DNA from: Pelagibius sp965227505
GTDB taxonomy: Bacteria; Pseudomonadota; Alphaproteobacteria; Kiloniellales; Kiloniellaceae
DNA: 64,000 bases
Direction of reading: 5' to 3'
Assembly (NCBI RefSeq): GCF_965227505.1
Contig: NZ_OZ245757.1
Location: forward strand, 558,001 to 622,000
Shown one piece after another: positions 1 to 8,491 of the stretch. A program made the translations under genes and the position numbers. Below the pieces are notes generated by a model. That model saw nothing but the letters and a program-made list of their open reading frames with translations, ran no database searches and was not told where the DNA came from. How positions within the stretch are numbered: position 1 is the stretch's first letter; each line of letters starts with the position of its first letter.

Positions 1-688
1 GCGCCACCAGCTTCTCTTCCCGCAGGCGCTCGCTCAGGTGAGGATAGACATGTGCGCCCAACAGGCCCGTGACCGCGAAGAAGATGCAGGCCTTGGCCCC
101 CAGCCAGGCAAGCCCGCCCAGATCAGTGTTTCCCCCGCTCAGCACGTAGGTGGTGACAGCCGCCAGCATCACAAGGCCCAACACGTCGTCGATGAGCGCC
201 GCAGCGAGAACCGTGACGCCCAGGCGGCTGTGCAGCAGGCCCAGCTCCTGCAATACCCTGGCGGTCGCCGGAATGGCGGTCACCGACATGGCGATGCCCA
301 CCACCAGCACCTGGGCAGTCTTCATGTCCGAGGGCGGAATGAACCACCAGGCCAGGCCGCAGCCCAGCGCAAAGGGAAAGAGTACGCCCCCGAGGGCCAC
401 CGCGAAGGCACCGCCGGAAGCGGCAATCATCTCCTGTGGCTCCATGTCGACACCGGCCCGCAGAACCAGAAAGAAGATCGCCATCTGCGCGATGCCTTCG
501 AGGTACGGCGCGGCGCGAAGATCTTGGAGAAGCCCGTCACCTGTTCCGAGCGCCATCACCGCGAGGGCGATCAGGATGCCGCCGACCAGCTCCCCCACCG
601 GCGCCGCCTGGCCGACCCGCTCCGCCGCAACCCCGCAGAGCCGCGCGACCAGCAACAGGCAGAGCAATTGGGCAAGAACCTCCAGCAT
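1..688 (-). CDS. cation:proton antiporter (Kef/CPA2-like), 3' end cut by window edge
   Basis: The minus strand reads open from an ATG at 688 to the window edge, giving 229 residues of a polytopic membrane protein. Hydrophobic helices alternate with short loops. Two stretches are typical of the Na+/H+ exchanger fold: SVTAIPATARVLQELGLL at about residues 134-151, and ALIDDVLGL, which holds the paired acidic residues of the ion-binding helix. The family exchanges Na+ or K+ for protons across the inner membrane. The C-terminal helices and any TrkA-N regulatory domain lie outside the window, so KefB-like and NhaP-like members cannot be separated. The nucleoside hydrolase gene upstream ends 67 bp away on the same strand. 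Confidence 0.8.
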   Translation of the reverse strand, partial: MLEVLAQLLCLLLVARLCGVAAERVGQAAPVGELVGGILIALAVMALGTGDGLLQDLRAAPYLEGIAQMAIFFLVLRAGVDMEPQEMIAASGGAFAVALGGVLFPFALGCGLAWWFIPPSDMKTAQVLVVGIAMSVTAIPATARVLQELGLLHSRLGVTVLAAALIDDVLGLVMLAAVTTYVLSGGNTDLGGLAWLGAKACIFFAVTGLLGAHVYPHLSERLREEKLVA

Positions 689-755
689 CGCGGGGCATGG
701 TCCTCTCGTATCGACCCATCCGGTTCTACAGATGCCCTGCCCGCAGCGTGCGACG

Positions 756-1697
756 CTAGGGCAGTCTGGCGAGGCGTTCTCGGATCAGGTCGTAAAAGCC
801 GGCGGCGTCGATTTGGTTGATGACATGGCAGTTGGGCCGCCGGTCGGTGACCCGCCACCAGTCGACCACCGTCATCCCCATGGTCAGTTCCGAGCCGGTT
901 TCGACCTGGACGTTGCAGTCACGTCCTTTGAACAGTTCCGGCTGCAACAGATACGCCAGAACGCAGGGGTCGTGCAGCGGCCCGCCGTCTTCGCCGTACT
1001 TCTCCATGTCGAAGCGCTCATAGAAGTCGAGCATGCCGGCCGCCGCGGTCCCGGTTTTGGTTCCCAGCGCGCGCAGGGAGTCGATCCACTCCCGACTCAT
1101 GAGGGCTTTATGTGTTACATCAAGCGGATGCATAACGAGCTTCACACCAGAGCTGAAGATAACGTGGGCCGCATGCGGGTCGACGTAGATGTTGAACTCG
1201 GCGGTCGGGGTCACGTTGCCGCCTTCGAAGTACCCGCCCCCCATCATCACAAGTTCGGCGATGTGGTCCACGATGTCCGGCGCCTTGATCATCGCCGCGG
1301 CGACGTTGGTCAGCGGCCCCAGGGTGCAAAGCGTGAGTCCCTGCGGCGGGGCCGCGCGCAGCGTCTCGACCAGCCAGTCGACGGCGTGACCGTCCTGCAG
1401 CGGCATCGTCGGATCCGGCAGGCCCGACCCGTCGAGGCCGGTCTTGCCGTGCACTTCTTCGGCCGTGACGAGCGGTCTGACCAGCGGCCGGGCGCAGCCG
1501 GCAAAGACCTTCATGTCGCTGCGTCCCGCCAGTTCGCAGACACGGCGCGCATTGGCCTCGGTGAGGCGCAGCGGCACGTTGCCGGCCACGGCCGTGATTC
1601 CAACGACCTCGAACTCTTCGGAAGCAAGGGCGAGCAGGATGGCAATGGCATCGTCCTGTCCGGGGTCCGTGTCGATGATGATGGGTCTTGGGGGCAT
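756..1697 (-). CDS. inosine-uridine preferring nucleoside hydrolase
   Basis: The product has 313 residues, the usual length of the family. Near the N-terminus it has the Ca2+-binding signature DTDPGQDDA (residues 9-17), the hallmark of ribonucleoside N-hydrolases (IU_nuc_hydro), which cleave the N-glycosidic bond to release a free base and ribose. Further family-like stretches are LTLCTLGPLTNVA and a late DPCVLAYLL. I chose the ATG at 1697 because the motif starts eight residues later and AGGA lies just upstream; the frame is open to 1871, but that extension is arginine-rich and not family-like. No signal peptide is seen, so it is cytoplasmic. It could feed bases to the nearby molybdenum hydroxylase, but nothing in the sequence proves a link. 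Confidence 0.88.
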   Translation of the reverse strand: MPPRPIIIDTDPGQDDAIAILLALASEEFEVVGITAVAGNVPLRLTEANARRVCELAGRSDMKVFAGCARPLVRPLVTAEEVHGKTGLDGSGLPDPTMPLQDGHAVDWLVETLRAAPPQGLTLCTLGPLTNVAAAMIKAPDIVDHIAELVMMGGGYFEGGNVTPTAEFNIYVDPHAAHVIFSSGVKLVMHPLDVTHKALMSREWIDSLRALGTKTGTAAAGMLDFYERFDMEKYGEDGGPLHDPCVLAYLLQPELFKGRDCNVQVETGSELTMGMTVVDWWRVTDRRPNCHVINQIDAAGFYDLIRERLARLP

Positions 1698-2300
1698 GCT
1701 ATGGGTTCCTGGAGGGCTGCAGGCCTTCCGCCCGGAAGCGTGAGGCTGCTTGGTGACGGCGCGCCGCGCGGCTTCTAGCGATGCCCGATTGGCGCGGCCC
1801 CTGCAAGCCCTGCGGCACGGACTTCGCTGGCGCCCCAGGGGTTGCAGGGGCGTACCAAATCGGAATCGCACGGAAATCCGCAGGCTAACGTACCGCTTTC
1901 ACTTGAAAACCGAGGCGCAAAGGGACATCTGCGACAAAACAGGGTCGAACAGGCGGCGCTCCGGGGCAAAATCCATCATCTCTGTCGCGGTCACCCCGCT
2001 CACCTACCCTGCCGGGCCGAAAAGCCAGGCGGGACGGAGGGCGGCGGATCACCTGTCTGTCTGGCTTGCTGTTTGCCTTGACCGGGTCGCCTCGATCAGG
2101 GCAGAACCGTGCTAGGCGCGAATTCACAACGGTCCGGGCTTGCGGGGGGACGGTTTCCCGGGGCCCAGGGCTGAAACAAAAAACCGCAGAAACGCTTTGA
2201 CGCAGGGCTCGTCTCCTCAGGTGCCACGAACACTCCTCAGAAACACCGCCGCCGGAAGGACCGCCCCCAGAAGGGCCGATCTCGTAAAGGCAGGGGCGGC
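1698..2300. other. 603-bp divergent intergenic region
   Basis: This lies between the nucleoside hydrolase (leftward) and the Mrp operon (rightward). Open frames here have no ribosome binding site and no recognisable protein, so I see no gene. It must hold promoters for both directions, but no convincing -35/-10 pair stands out. The only structure is a perfect 10-bp inverted repeat, listed separately. Confidence 0.6.
1797..1851. repeat. 10-bp perfect inverted repeat
   Basis: GCCCCTGCAA at 1797-1806 is matched by its exact complement at 1842-1851, with 35 bases between. It lies 100-150 bp upstream of the nucleoside hydrolase start. It could be an operator pair or a long-loop hairpin in the leader; there is no T run, so it is not an obvious terminator. 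Confidence 0.35.
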
Positions 2301-5198
2301 ATGACACTGGCTTGGATCGTCCTCCTGCCGTTCCTGGGCGCTCTGCTGCCCGGCCTTCTGATCCGCGCCGGCCGCGACGCCTGCGCGCTGACGACCGGTG
2401 CCGTCACACTGACGGCCCTTGTGCTGTTGCTCGTGCAGGCGCCCGCCGTCTTCGCCGGCGAGGTGATCCAGGCGCGCTGGGAGTGGCTGCCGGCGCTCGG
2501 CCTGAACGTGACCTTCTTTCTCGACGGCCTCGGGCTCTTTTTCGCCGCCCTGATCCTCTTCATCGGCCTGCTGATCATCACCTATGCGCGGTACTACCTC
2601 GCAAAGGAAGATCCGATGGGGCAGTTCTATGCCTATCTGCTGCTCTTCCAGGGCGCGATGGTGGGCATCGTCCTCTCCGACAATGTGCTGCTGCTGCTGA
2701 TCTTCTGGGAACTGACGAGCCTGTCGTCCTTCCTGCTCATCGGCTACTGGAAACACCTGCCGGAAGGCCGGCAGGGCGCGCGCATGGCGCTGGCGGTGAC
2801 CGGGATGGGCGGCCTTTCGATGATCGCCGGCATGCTGATCCTCGGCAGCATCGTCGGATCTTACGATCTCACCGTCATTCTGCAGCACGGGGAGGAGATC
2901 AAGGCCTCCCCCTTGTACATTCCCGCCCTGCTGCTGATCCTCGGCGGCTGCTTCACGAAGTCAGCGCAGTTCCCCTTCCACTTCTGGCTGCCGCACGCCA
3001 TGGCGGCGCCGACACCGGTCAGCGCCTATCTGCATTCCGCCACCATGGTGAAGGCAGGCATCTTCCTGATGGCGCGCATGTGGCCGGTTCTGGCGGGCAC
3101 CGACGCCTGGTTCTACATCGTCGCCACCACGGGGCTGGTCACCATGGTGGTCGGTGCCTGGATTGCGCTCTTCAAGGACGATCTCAAAGGCCTGCTGGCC
3201 CACTCGACGGTCAGCCATCTGGGCCTGGTGACCATGCTCTTCGGCTTCGGCACCCCCATGGCAGCCATCGCCGGCGTCTTCCATATCCTCAACCACGCCA
3301 CCTTCAAGTGTGCGCTCTTCATGACCGCCGGCATCGTCGACCACGAGGCCGGCACACGTGACGCCAGGCGTCTGGGCGGGCTGGCCGCGCTGATGCCCAT
3401 CACTGCGACCATCGCCACCCTCGCCGCCTTTTCCATGGCCGGGATACCGCCTTTCAACGGCTTCATCTCCAAGGAGATGATGCTGCACGAGGCGGCCCAG
3501 ACGCCTTGGGCCGGGAACCCCTGGATTCTGCCGGCGCTTGCGACCCTTGGCGCTGTCTTCTCCGTCGCCTACTCCTTCCGCTACGTCTTCCACGTGTTCT
3601 TCGGGCCGAAGCGCGACGACTATCCGCATCACCCCCATGATCCGCCGGCTGGGATGTACCTGCCGCCGGCGCTGCTGGTGGTGATGGTCATCGTGATCGG
3701 GCTGCTGCCCGGGATCGTGGCCCAACCTTTGGTGACCGTGGTCTCCGGCGCTGTCACCGGTGCCCCTTTGCCGGATTACTATCTGGCGCTCTGGCACGGC
3801 TTCAACCTGGCCCTGGGTATGAGCGCCATAGCCGTCGTCGCCGGCATCTTCCTGCTGTTCCGTCACGCCGCGTTCAACCGGCTGCGCCTGGCGCTGCCGC
3901 GGCCGGAAGCAAAGACCATGTTCGACGCCACGGTGAACGGGCTGGCCGCTTTCAGCAATCTGGTCATCGACGGCCTGCACAACGGCTCCCTGCGCCGCTA
4001 CATGGCCTTTTTCATCGCGTCCGCGCTGGTGGTGGGCACAGCGGCCTTTGCGGGCGGGGAGCATCTTGCCGGAACCCGCGAGATGACCGAGGCGCCCTTT
4101 GTCCCGGTGCTCGGCTGGCTGCTGCTGATCGGCGCCTGCATCTCCATCGTCTTCTTCCACCGCAACCGCCTGCTGACCCTGGTCCTCGTCGGCGTGATCG
4201 GCCTGATCGTCTCCATCGCCTTCGTCTATCTCTCGGCCCCCGATCTCGCACTGACACAGATCTCCGTCGAAGTGGTCACCGTGATCCTGCTGTTGCTGGC
4301 GCTCAACTTCCTGCCCAAGGAAACGCCGCGCGAAAGCTCGGTGGGGCGGCGGGCCCGCGACGGCCTGCTGGCCGGCCTCAGCGGACTTGGCATCGGATCG
4401 CTGATCTTCATGGTGATGACCCGCGACTTCACCTCGATCTCGGACTTCCACCTCGCGGAATCGAAGCCGGGCGGCGGCGGCACCAACGTGGTGAACGTCA
4501 TCCTCGTCGACTTCCGCGGCTTCGACACCTTCGGGGAGATCATCGTTCTCGGCATCGCGGCGCTGGCCATTTACGCGCTGATCGACGGCGCCCTCCACGG
4601 CCCTGCCGCCAAGCGCCTGAACTCCTGGATTCCGGACCAGGAGCGCGCCCAGGACCGCCACCCGCTGATGATGGTCGTGGCGACCCGGGTGATGCTGCCG
4701 CTTTCGCTGCTGGTCGGCATCTACATTTTCCTGCGCGGCCATAACGAGCCCGGCGGCGGTTTCATCGCTGGCCTGGTCGTCGCCATCGCCTTTCTCATGC
4801 AGTACATGGCCAGTGGCTTCGGCTGGGCCGAACGGCGCATGAGGATCGACTACCACGCCGTAATCGCCTGGGGCGTCCTTATTGCCGGGCTTACCGGTGT
4901 CGGCGCCTGGCTGGCCAGCCGCCCCTTCCTCACCAGTGATTTCACCTATGTGAAGCTGCCGATCCTGGAAGAATTCGAACTGGCCACGGCCATGAGTTTC
5001 GACGTCGGCGTGTTCCTGACCGTCGTCGGCTCGGTGATGCTGGCACTGGCCAATCTCTCGCGGTTAGCGCGGCGCACTGAAGAGCCGGTCAGCGCCGAAC
5101 CGATGGATTTCCGCCCCGTGCCGGACGACGAGGCCGGAGAGACCGGAAGCGGCGGTGATGACAGCAAGGCCGGCGTGGCCGCGAAGGAGAGCGTGTAG
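2301..5198 (+). CDS. mrpA: Mrp/Pha-type Na+/H+ antiporter, fused subunits A and B
   Basis: The 965-residue polytopic protein is the large subunit of the Mrp (Mnh/Pha) antiporter, which exports Na+ or K+ in exchange for protons and supports pH and salt tolerance. Residues 1 to about 770 match MrpA. They include the proton-translocating core also found in NADH dehydrogenase ND5, with the conserved glutamate E137 in LIFWELTSLSSFLL and LPHAMAAPTPVSAYLHSATM. Residues from about 780 match MrpB (VVATRVMLPLSLLVGIYIFLRGHNEPGGGF), so A and B are fused as in alphaproteobacterial PhaAB. It opens a six-gene operon; the stop is directly followed by the ATG of the C subunit. The hydrophilic tail (about 930-965) is Glu/Gly-rich. 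Confidence 0.95.
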   Translation: MTLAWIVLLPFLGALLPGLLIRAGRDACALTTGAVTLTALVLLLVQAPAVFAGEVIQARWEWLPALGLNVTFFLDGLGLFFAALILFIGLLIITYARYYLAKEDPMGQFYAYLLLFQGAMVGIVLSDNVLLLLIFWELTSLSSFLLIGYWKHLPEGRQGARMALAVTGMGGLSMIAGMLILGSIVGSYDLTVILQHGEEIKASPLYIPALLLILGGCFTKSAQFPFHFWLPHAMAAPTPVSAYLHSATMVKAGIFLMARMWPVLAGTDAWFYIVATTGLVTMVVGAWIALFKDDLKGLLAHSTVSHLGLVTMLFGFGTPMAAIAGVFHILNHATFKCALFMTAGIVDHEAGTRDARRLGGLAALMPITATIATLAAFSMAGIPPFNGFISKEMMLHEAAQTPWAGNPWILPALATLGAVFSVAYSFRYVFHVFFGPKRDDYPHHPHDPPAGMYLPPALLVVMVIVIGLLPGIVAQPLVTVVSGAVTGAPLPDYYLALWHGFNLALGMSAIAVVAGIFLLFRHAAFNRLRLALPRPEAKTMFDATVNGLAAFSNLVIDGLHNGSLRRYMAFFIASALVVGTAAFAGGEHLAGTREMTEAPFVPVLGWLLLIGACISIVFFHRNRLLTLVLVGVIGLIVSIAFVYLSAPDLALTQISVEVVTVILLLLALNFLPKETPRESSVGRRARDGLLAGLSGLGIGSLIFMVMTRDFTSISDFHLAESKPGGGGTNVVNVILVDFRGFDTFGEIIVLGIAALAIYALIDGALHGPAAKRLNSWIPDQERAQDRHPLMMVVATRVMLPLSLLVGIYIFLRGHNEPGGGFIAGLVVAIAFLMQYMASGFGWAERRMRIDYHAVIAWGVLIAGLTGVGAWLASRPFLTSDFTYVKLPILEEFELATAMSFDVGVFLTVVGSVMLALANLSRLARRTEEPVSAEPMDFRPVPDDEAGETGSGGDDSKAGVAAKESV

Positions 5199-5582
5199 AT
5201 GGAATTCCTGGTCGCCAGCGGCGTTGGCTCCGTGACCGCGGCAGGGGTCTATCTGGTGCTGCGCGGACGCACCTTTCCGGTCATTGTCGGACTCGCCCTG
5301 CTGTCCTACGCCGTCAATCTCTTTCTCTTCGCCACCGGGCGACTGGTCATCGACCAGCCGCCGGTGATCACTGACGGCGTGACCAGCTACACCGACCCGC
5401 TGCCGCAGGCCCTGGTGCTGACGGCCATCGTGATCTCCTTCGGCATGACCGCCGTCGTCGTCGTGCTCGCGTTGCGGGCCTATCTCGAGGCCGGCTCCGA
5501 TGCCGTCGACACCAACGTGGATGCGGAGCCCGAAGACACCGGTGACGGGCGTCCGGCCGGCGGCGGAGGGGCCTCCACATGA
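5199..5582 (+). CDS. mrpC: Mrp/Pha antiporter subunit C
   Basis: The 127-residue membrane protein has three hydrophobic helices and resembles the NuoK-like MrpC family (FPVIVGLALLSYAVNLFLFATGR, then TDPLPQALVLTAIVISFGMTA). It is a structural subunit needed for assembly of the antiporter. Its ATG follows the mrpAB stop with no gap, and its end overlaps mrpD by 4 bp (ATGA), so translation is probably coupled. The C-terminal 35 residues are acidic and glycine-rich and look like a cytoplasmic tail. Confidence 0.93.
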   Translation: MEFLVASGVGSVTAAGVYLVLRGRTFPVIVGLALLSYAVNLFLFATGRLVIDQPPVITDGVTSYTDPLPQALVLTAIVISFGMTAVVVVLALRAYLEAGSDAVDTNVDAEPEDTGDGRPAGGGGAST

Positions 5583-7111
5583 ACCACCTGATCATCCTGC
5601 CGGTCATACTGCCGGCATTGCTGGCCCCCTTCATCGTTCTGGCGATGCGCCACGACCTCTTGCTGCAGCGGGTCTTCTCCATGGCCGGTGCGGTCGCGTT
5701 GCTGGGCATCGCGCTGATGCTGCTGGACCAGGCTGCCGGCGGGCCGCCGCAGGTCTACGAACTCGGCAACTGGCCGGCGCCCTTCGGCATCGTGCTGGTG
5801 CTTGACCGCCTATCGGCCCTGATGGTGCTGCTCACCGGCATCCTGGCCGTGGTGGTGGCAGGCTATGCCATCAGCTCCGGCTGGGATGCGCGGGGCCGCC
5901 ATTTCCATGCCCTCTTCCAGTTCCAGCTGATGGGCATCACCGGCGCCTTCCTGACCGGCGACATCTTCAACCTCTTCGTCTTCTTCGAGGTGCTGCTGAT
6001 CGCCTCCTACGGCCTGATGCTGCACGGCGGCGGCGCGGCGCGGACTCGCGCGGGCGTCCAGTACGTGGTGGTGAACCTCGCCGGCTCCACGCTCTTCCTG
6101 GTCGCCGTCGGCATCATCTACGGCGTCACCGGCACGCTGAACATGGCCGACCTCGCGGTCAAGGTGCAGCAGGTGGGCCCGGGGGATGAGGCGTTGCTGC
6201 GGGCCGGCGGCCTGCTGCTGCTGATGGTTTTCGCCGTCAAAGCGGCCCTGGTGCCGATCCATTTCTGGCTGCCGGGAACCTATGCCAACGCGCCGGCCCC
6301 GGTCGCCGCGCTTTTCGCCATCATGACCAAGGTCGGCGCCTATTCGATCCTGCGGGTCTTTACGCTGGTGTTCGGCGACCAGGCGGGATCGACGGCCTGG
6401 ATCGCCGCCGACTGGCTGCTGCCGGCGGCCCTGGTGACGCTTGTCATCGGCACCGTCGGTGTGCTGGGCGCCAAGGCCCTCACACGGCTGGTCTGCTTCG
6501 CGGTGGTGGGCTCCATGGGAACGCTGTTGACGGCGATTGCCCTCTTCACACCGACTGCGACCGTGGCGGCGCTGTTCTACATGATCCATTCGACCTTCGC
6601 GACAGCAGCGATGTTTCTGCTGGCCGATCTGATCAGCACGCGCCGCGGCGGCGCCGGGGACCGTCTGGTCACGGCGCCCCGCTTCGCCCAGACGGGTCTG
6701 CTGGCGTGTCTGTTCTTCCTGGGCGCGATCGCCATGGCCGGGATGCCGCCGATGACCGGCTTCCTGGGCAAGCTGCTGGTGCTGGACAGTGCGCGCGCGT
6801 CTGACTCGATGGCGACCATCTGGACGGTCATCCTGATCACCTCCCTGATCGCCATCGTCGGCTTCGCGCGGGCCGGCAGCGTCGTGTTCTGGAAGAGCGC
6901 CTCCGTGCCCGGACCGGACGAGGACAGGAAGGCCGCCACGCCCGCCGCCCTGCCCATTGCCGCAGCGGGGACCATGCTGGCGGCGATGGTGGCCCTGGCC
7001 ATGTTCGCCGGCCCGGTTACGGGCTATCTCGAAGCGACGGCGGCCAGCCTGTACGAGCCTGCCGGGTACATCCGGGCGGTGCTCGGCCCCGACATGACGG
7101 CAGCGCGATGA
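5579..7111 (+). CDS. mrpD: Mrp/Pha antiporter subunit D
   Basis: The 510-residue multispanning protein is of the Proton_antipo_M family, homologous to NuoN/ND2 and NuoM/ND4. The glutamate E137 in NLFVFFEVLLIASY and the lysine K221 in FAVKAALVPIHFWLPG correspond to the proton-path residues of MrpD. LPGTYANAPAPVAALFAIMTKVGAYSIL is also typical. Together with MrpA it forms the ion-translocating part of the complex. The start overlaps the end of mrpC in an ATGA, and mrpE follows after 16 bp. Confidence 0.94.
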   Translation: MNHLIILPVILPALLAPFIVLAMRHDLLLQRVFSMAGAVALLGIALMLLDQAAGGPPQVYELGNWPAPFGIVLVLDRLSALMVLLTGILAVVVAGYAISSGWDARGRHFHALFQFQLMGITGAFLTGDIFNLFVFFEVLLIASYGLMLHGGGAARTRAGVQYVVVNLAGSTLFLVAVGIIYGVTGTLNMADLAVKVQQVGPGDEALLRAGGLLLLMVFAVKAALVPIHFWLPGTYANAPAPVAALFAIMTKVGAYSILRVFTLVFGDQAGSTAWIAADWLLPAALVTLVIGTVGVLGAKALTRLVCFAVVGSMGTLLTAIALFTPTATVAALFYMIHSTFATAAMFLLADLISTRRGGAGDRLVTAPRFAQTGLLACLFFLGAIAMAGMPPMTGFLGKLLVLDSARASDSMATIWTVILITSLIAIVGFARAGSVVFWKSASVPGPDEDRKAATPAALPIAAAGTMLAAMVALAMFAGPVTGYLEATAASLYEPAGYIRAVLGPDMTAAR

Positions 7112-7127
7112 GCGAGGAGACCAGCCG

Positions 7128-7619
7128 ATGCTAGCCAAGTTGCTCCCGCACCCACTGCTGACGGTCACCCTGACCATCGTCTGGATGATGCTGCTGAACG
7201 CCTTTTCGATCGGCGGCCTGGTTCTGGGCGTGATCCTCGGCGTCACCGTGCCGCTCCTCACGCAGGCTTTCTGGCCGAGCCGTCCGCGGGTCCGCAATCC
7301 GCTGATGATCGCGGAGTATGGCCTGATCGTGCTCTGGGACATCGTGCTCGCCAACATCCAGGTTGCCTACATCGTCGTCTTCAAGCCCAACGACAAGCTG
7401 CGCCAGCACTTCGTCGCCGTTCCCCTCGAGATCTATTCGCCGGAGGCCATCACCGTGCTTGCGGGGACCATCACCATGACGCCGGGAACCGTCTCCGCCG
7501 ACCTTTCAGCCGACGGCCGCGTGCTGCTGGTTCACTGCCTGGACACCGGCGATCCGGAAGGAACGGTGGCCCAGATCAAGGCGCGCTACGAAGCGCGACT
7601 GAAGGAGATTTTCGAATGA
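7128..7619 (+). CDS. mrpE: Mrp/Pha antiporter subunit E
   Basis: The 163-residue protein has two or three N-terminal membrane helices and a soluble C-terminal domain typical of MrpE, with the family stretch ITVLAGTITMTPGTVSADLSADGRVLLVHCLD. It is needed for assembly and activity of the antiporter. GAGGAG lies upstream of the ATG, and the stop overlaps the mrpF start by 4 bp. Confidence 0.93.
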   Translation: MLAKLLPHPLLTVTLTIVWMMLLNAFSIGGLVLGVILGVTVPLLTQAFWPSRPRVRNPLMIAEYGLIVLWDIVLANIQVAYIVVFKPNDKLRQHFVAVPLEIYSPEAITVLAGTITMTPGTVSADLSADGRVLLVHCLDTGDPEGTVAQIKARYEARLKEIFE

Positions 7620-7885
7620 TCACCTATGCGCTCTTCTTCGGCTTCGCCTGCTTTGCGCTGGGGCTTCTGCTCAATCTCTACCGCCTCGCCAAGGGCCCCG
7701 GCGTTGCAGACCGCGTGCTGGCCCTGGACACCATGGTCATCAACGGCATAGCGCTCCTGGTGCTCTACGGCGTGGCGCAGGGCACCGCCGTCTACTTCGA
7801 GGCGGCCCTGCTCTTTGCCATGGTCGGCTTCATCACGACAGTCGCCTTCTGCAGGTTCATCCTGCGCGGCGACATCATCGAGTAG
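7616..7885 (+). CDS. mrpF: Mrp/Pha antiporter subunit F
   Basis: The 89-residue, three-helix protein of the MrpF/PhaF family carries the conserved LYRLAKGPGVADRVLALDTM loop between helices 1 and 2. It is a small integral subunit of the antiporter. It starts inside the end of mrpE (ATGA overlap) and is followed 12 bp later by mrpG. Confidence 0.92.
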   Translation: MITYALFFGFACFALGLLLNLYRLAKGPGVADRVLALDTMVINGIALLVLYGVAQGTAVYFEAALLFAMVGFITTVAFCRFILRGDIIE

Positions 7886-7897
7886 CGGCGGGCTGTC

Positions 7898-8311
7898 ATG
7901 GACTGGCTGGTTGAACTCCTGCTTTCGGCCGTAATCGTCTTCGGCGGTATCTTCGGGCTCGTCGGCTCATACGGCCTGGCCAAGCTGCCGGACCTCATGA
8001 GCCGGCTGCACGGCCCCACCAAGGCCACGACACTGGGCGTCGGCTCGGTGCTGATCGCCTCCATCATCTTCATGCTGTGGGACCAGAGCACCCTCACCGT
8101 CCACGAACTGCTGATCACGATCTTTCTCTTCCTCACCGCGCCCATCACGGCGAACTTCATCGCCAAGTCGTTCCTTCATCGCCGCGGCGAAACCGATCTG
8201 AACCTGCCGCGGACCGGGAGCGAGTGCGGCTGGGCCAGCTTCGACAAGCCGCCAAATGCGGACGACGACGAGCCGAGTTCGCTGACCATCCCCCGGCGGC
8301 ACGGCAAGTAA
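7898..8311 (+). CDS. mrpG: Mrp/Pha antiporter subunit G
   Basis: The 137-residue protein has three hydrophobic helices in the first 90 residues and the family stretch LPDLMSRLHGPTKATTLGVG. This is the last gene of the Mrp operon. The C-terminal 45 residues are hydrophilic (RRGETDLNLPRTGSE onward) and extend past the family core, probably into the cytoplasm. A short GGCGC/GCGCC inverted repeat sits just after the stop, but no clear T-rich terminator follows. Confidence 0.92.
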   Translation: MDWLVELLLSAVIVFGGIFGLVGSYGLAKLPDLMSRLHGPTKATTLGVGSVLIASIIFMLWDQSTLTVHELLITIFLFLTAPITANFIAKSFLHRRGETDLNLPRTGSECGWASFDKPPNADDDEPSSLTIPRRHGK

Positions 8312-8386
8312 CGCCCGCCTCGGCGCTGACCGGTCGGCGCCAGGCCCCCGGCTGACAAGGTCAATATCCCTACGGCCAGGGGGGAC

Positions 8387-8414
8387 TTGCGCCTGACCGT
8401 GGCCTCTTTATTAT
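8387..8414 (+). promoter_or_regulatory. candidate sigma-70 promoter for the first ABC transporter operon
   Basis: TTGCGC at 8387-8392 and TATTAT at 8409-8414 are 16 bp apart and lie about 80 bp upstream of the substrate-binding protein start. This is read by eye from consensus similarity only. Confidence 0.4.
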
Positions 8415-8491
8415 CCCATGGCAACCGCTGCCGCAGAGCCGCGGAATTGAACGATGCAAGCCATACGCTTGGACCATGGGAGGAACAGCAA

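Noticed and set aside
2961..4856. 631-codon open frame on the minus strand opposite mrpAB
   Set aside because: It is a His/Asp/Gly/Gln-rich shadow of the real gene in high-GC DNA, with no start signal or domain.
5810..7357. 515-codon minus-strand frame opposite mrpD and mrpE
   Set aside because: It spans two real genes, has shadow composition and matches nothing.
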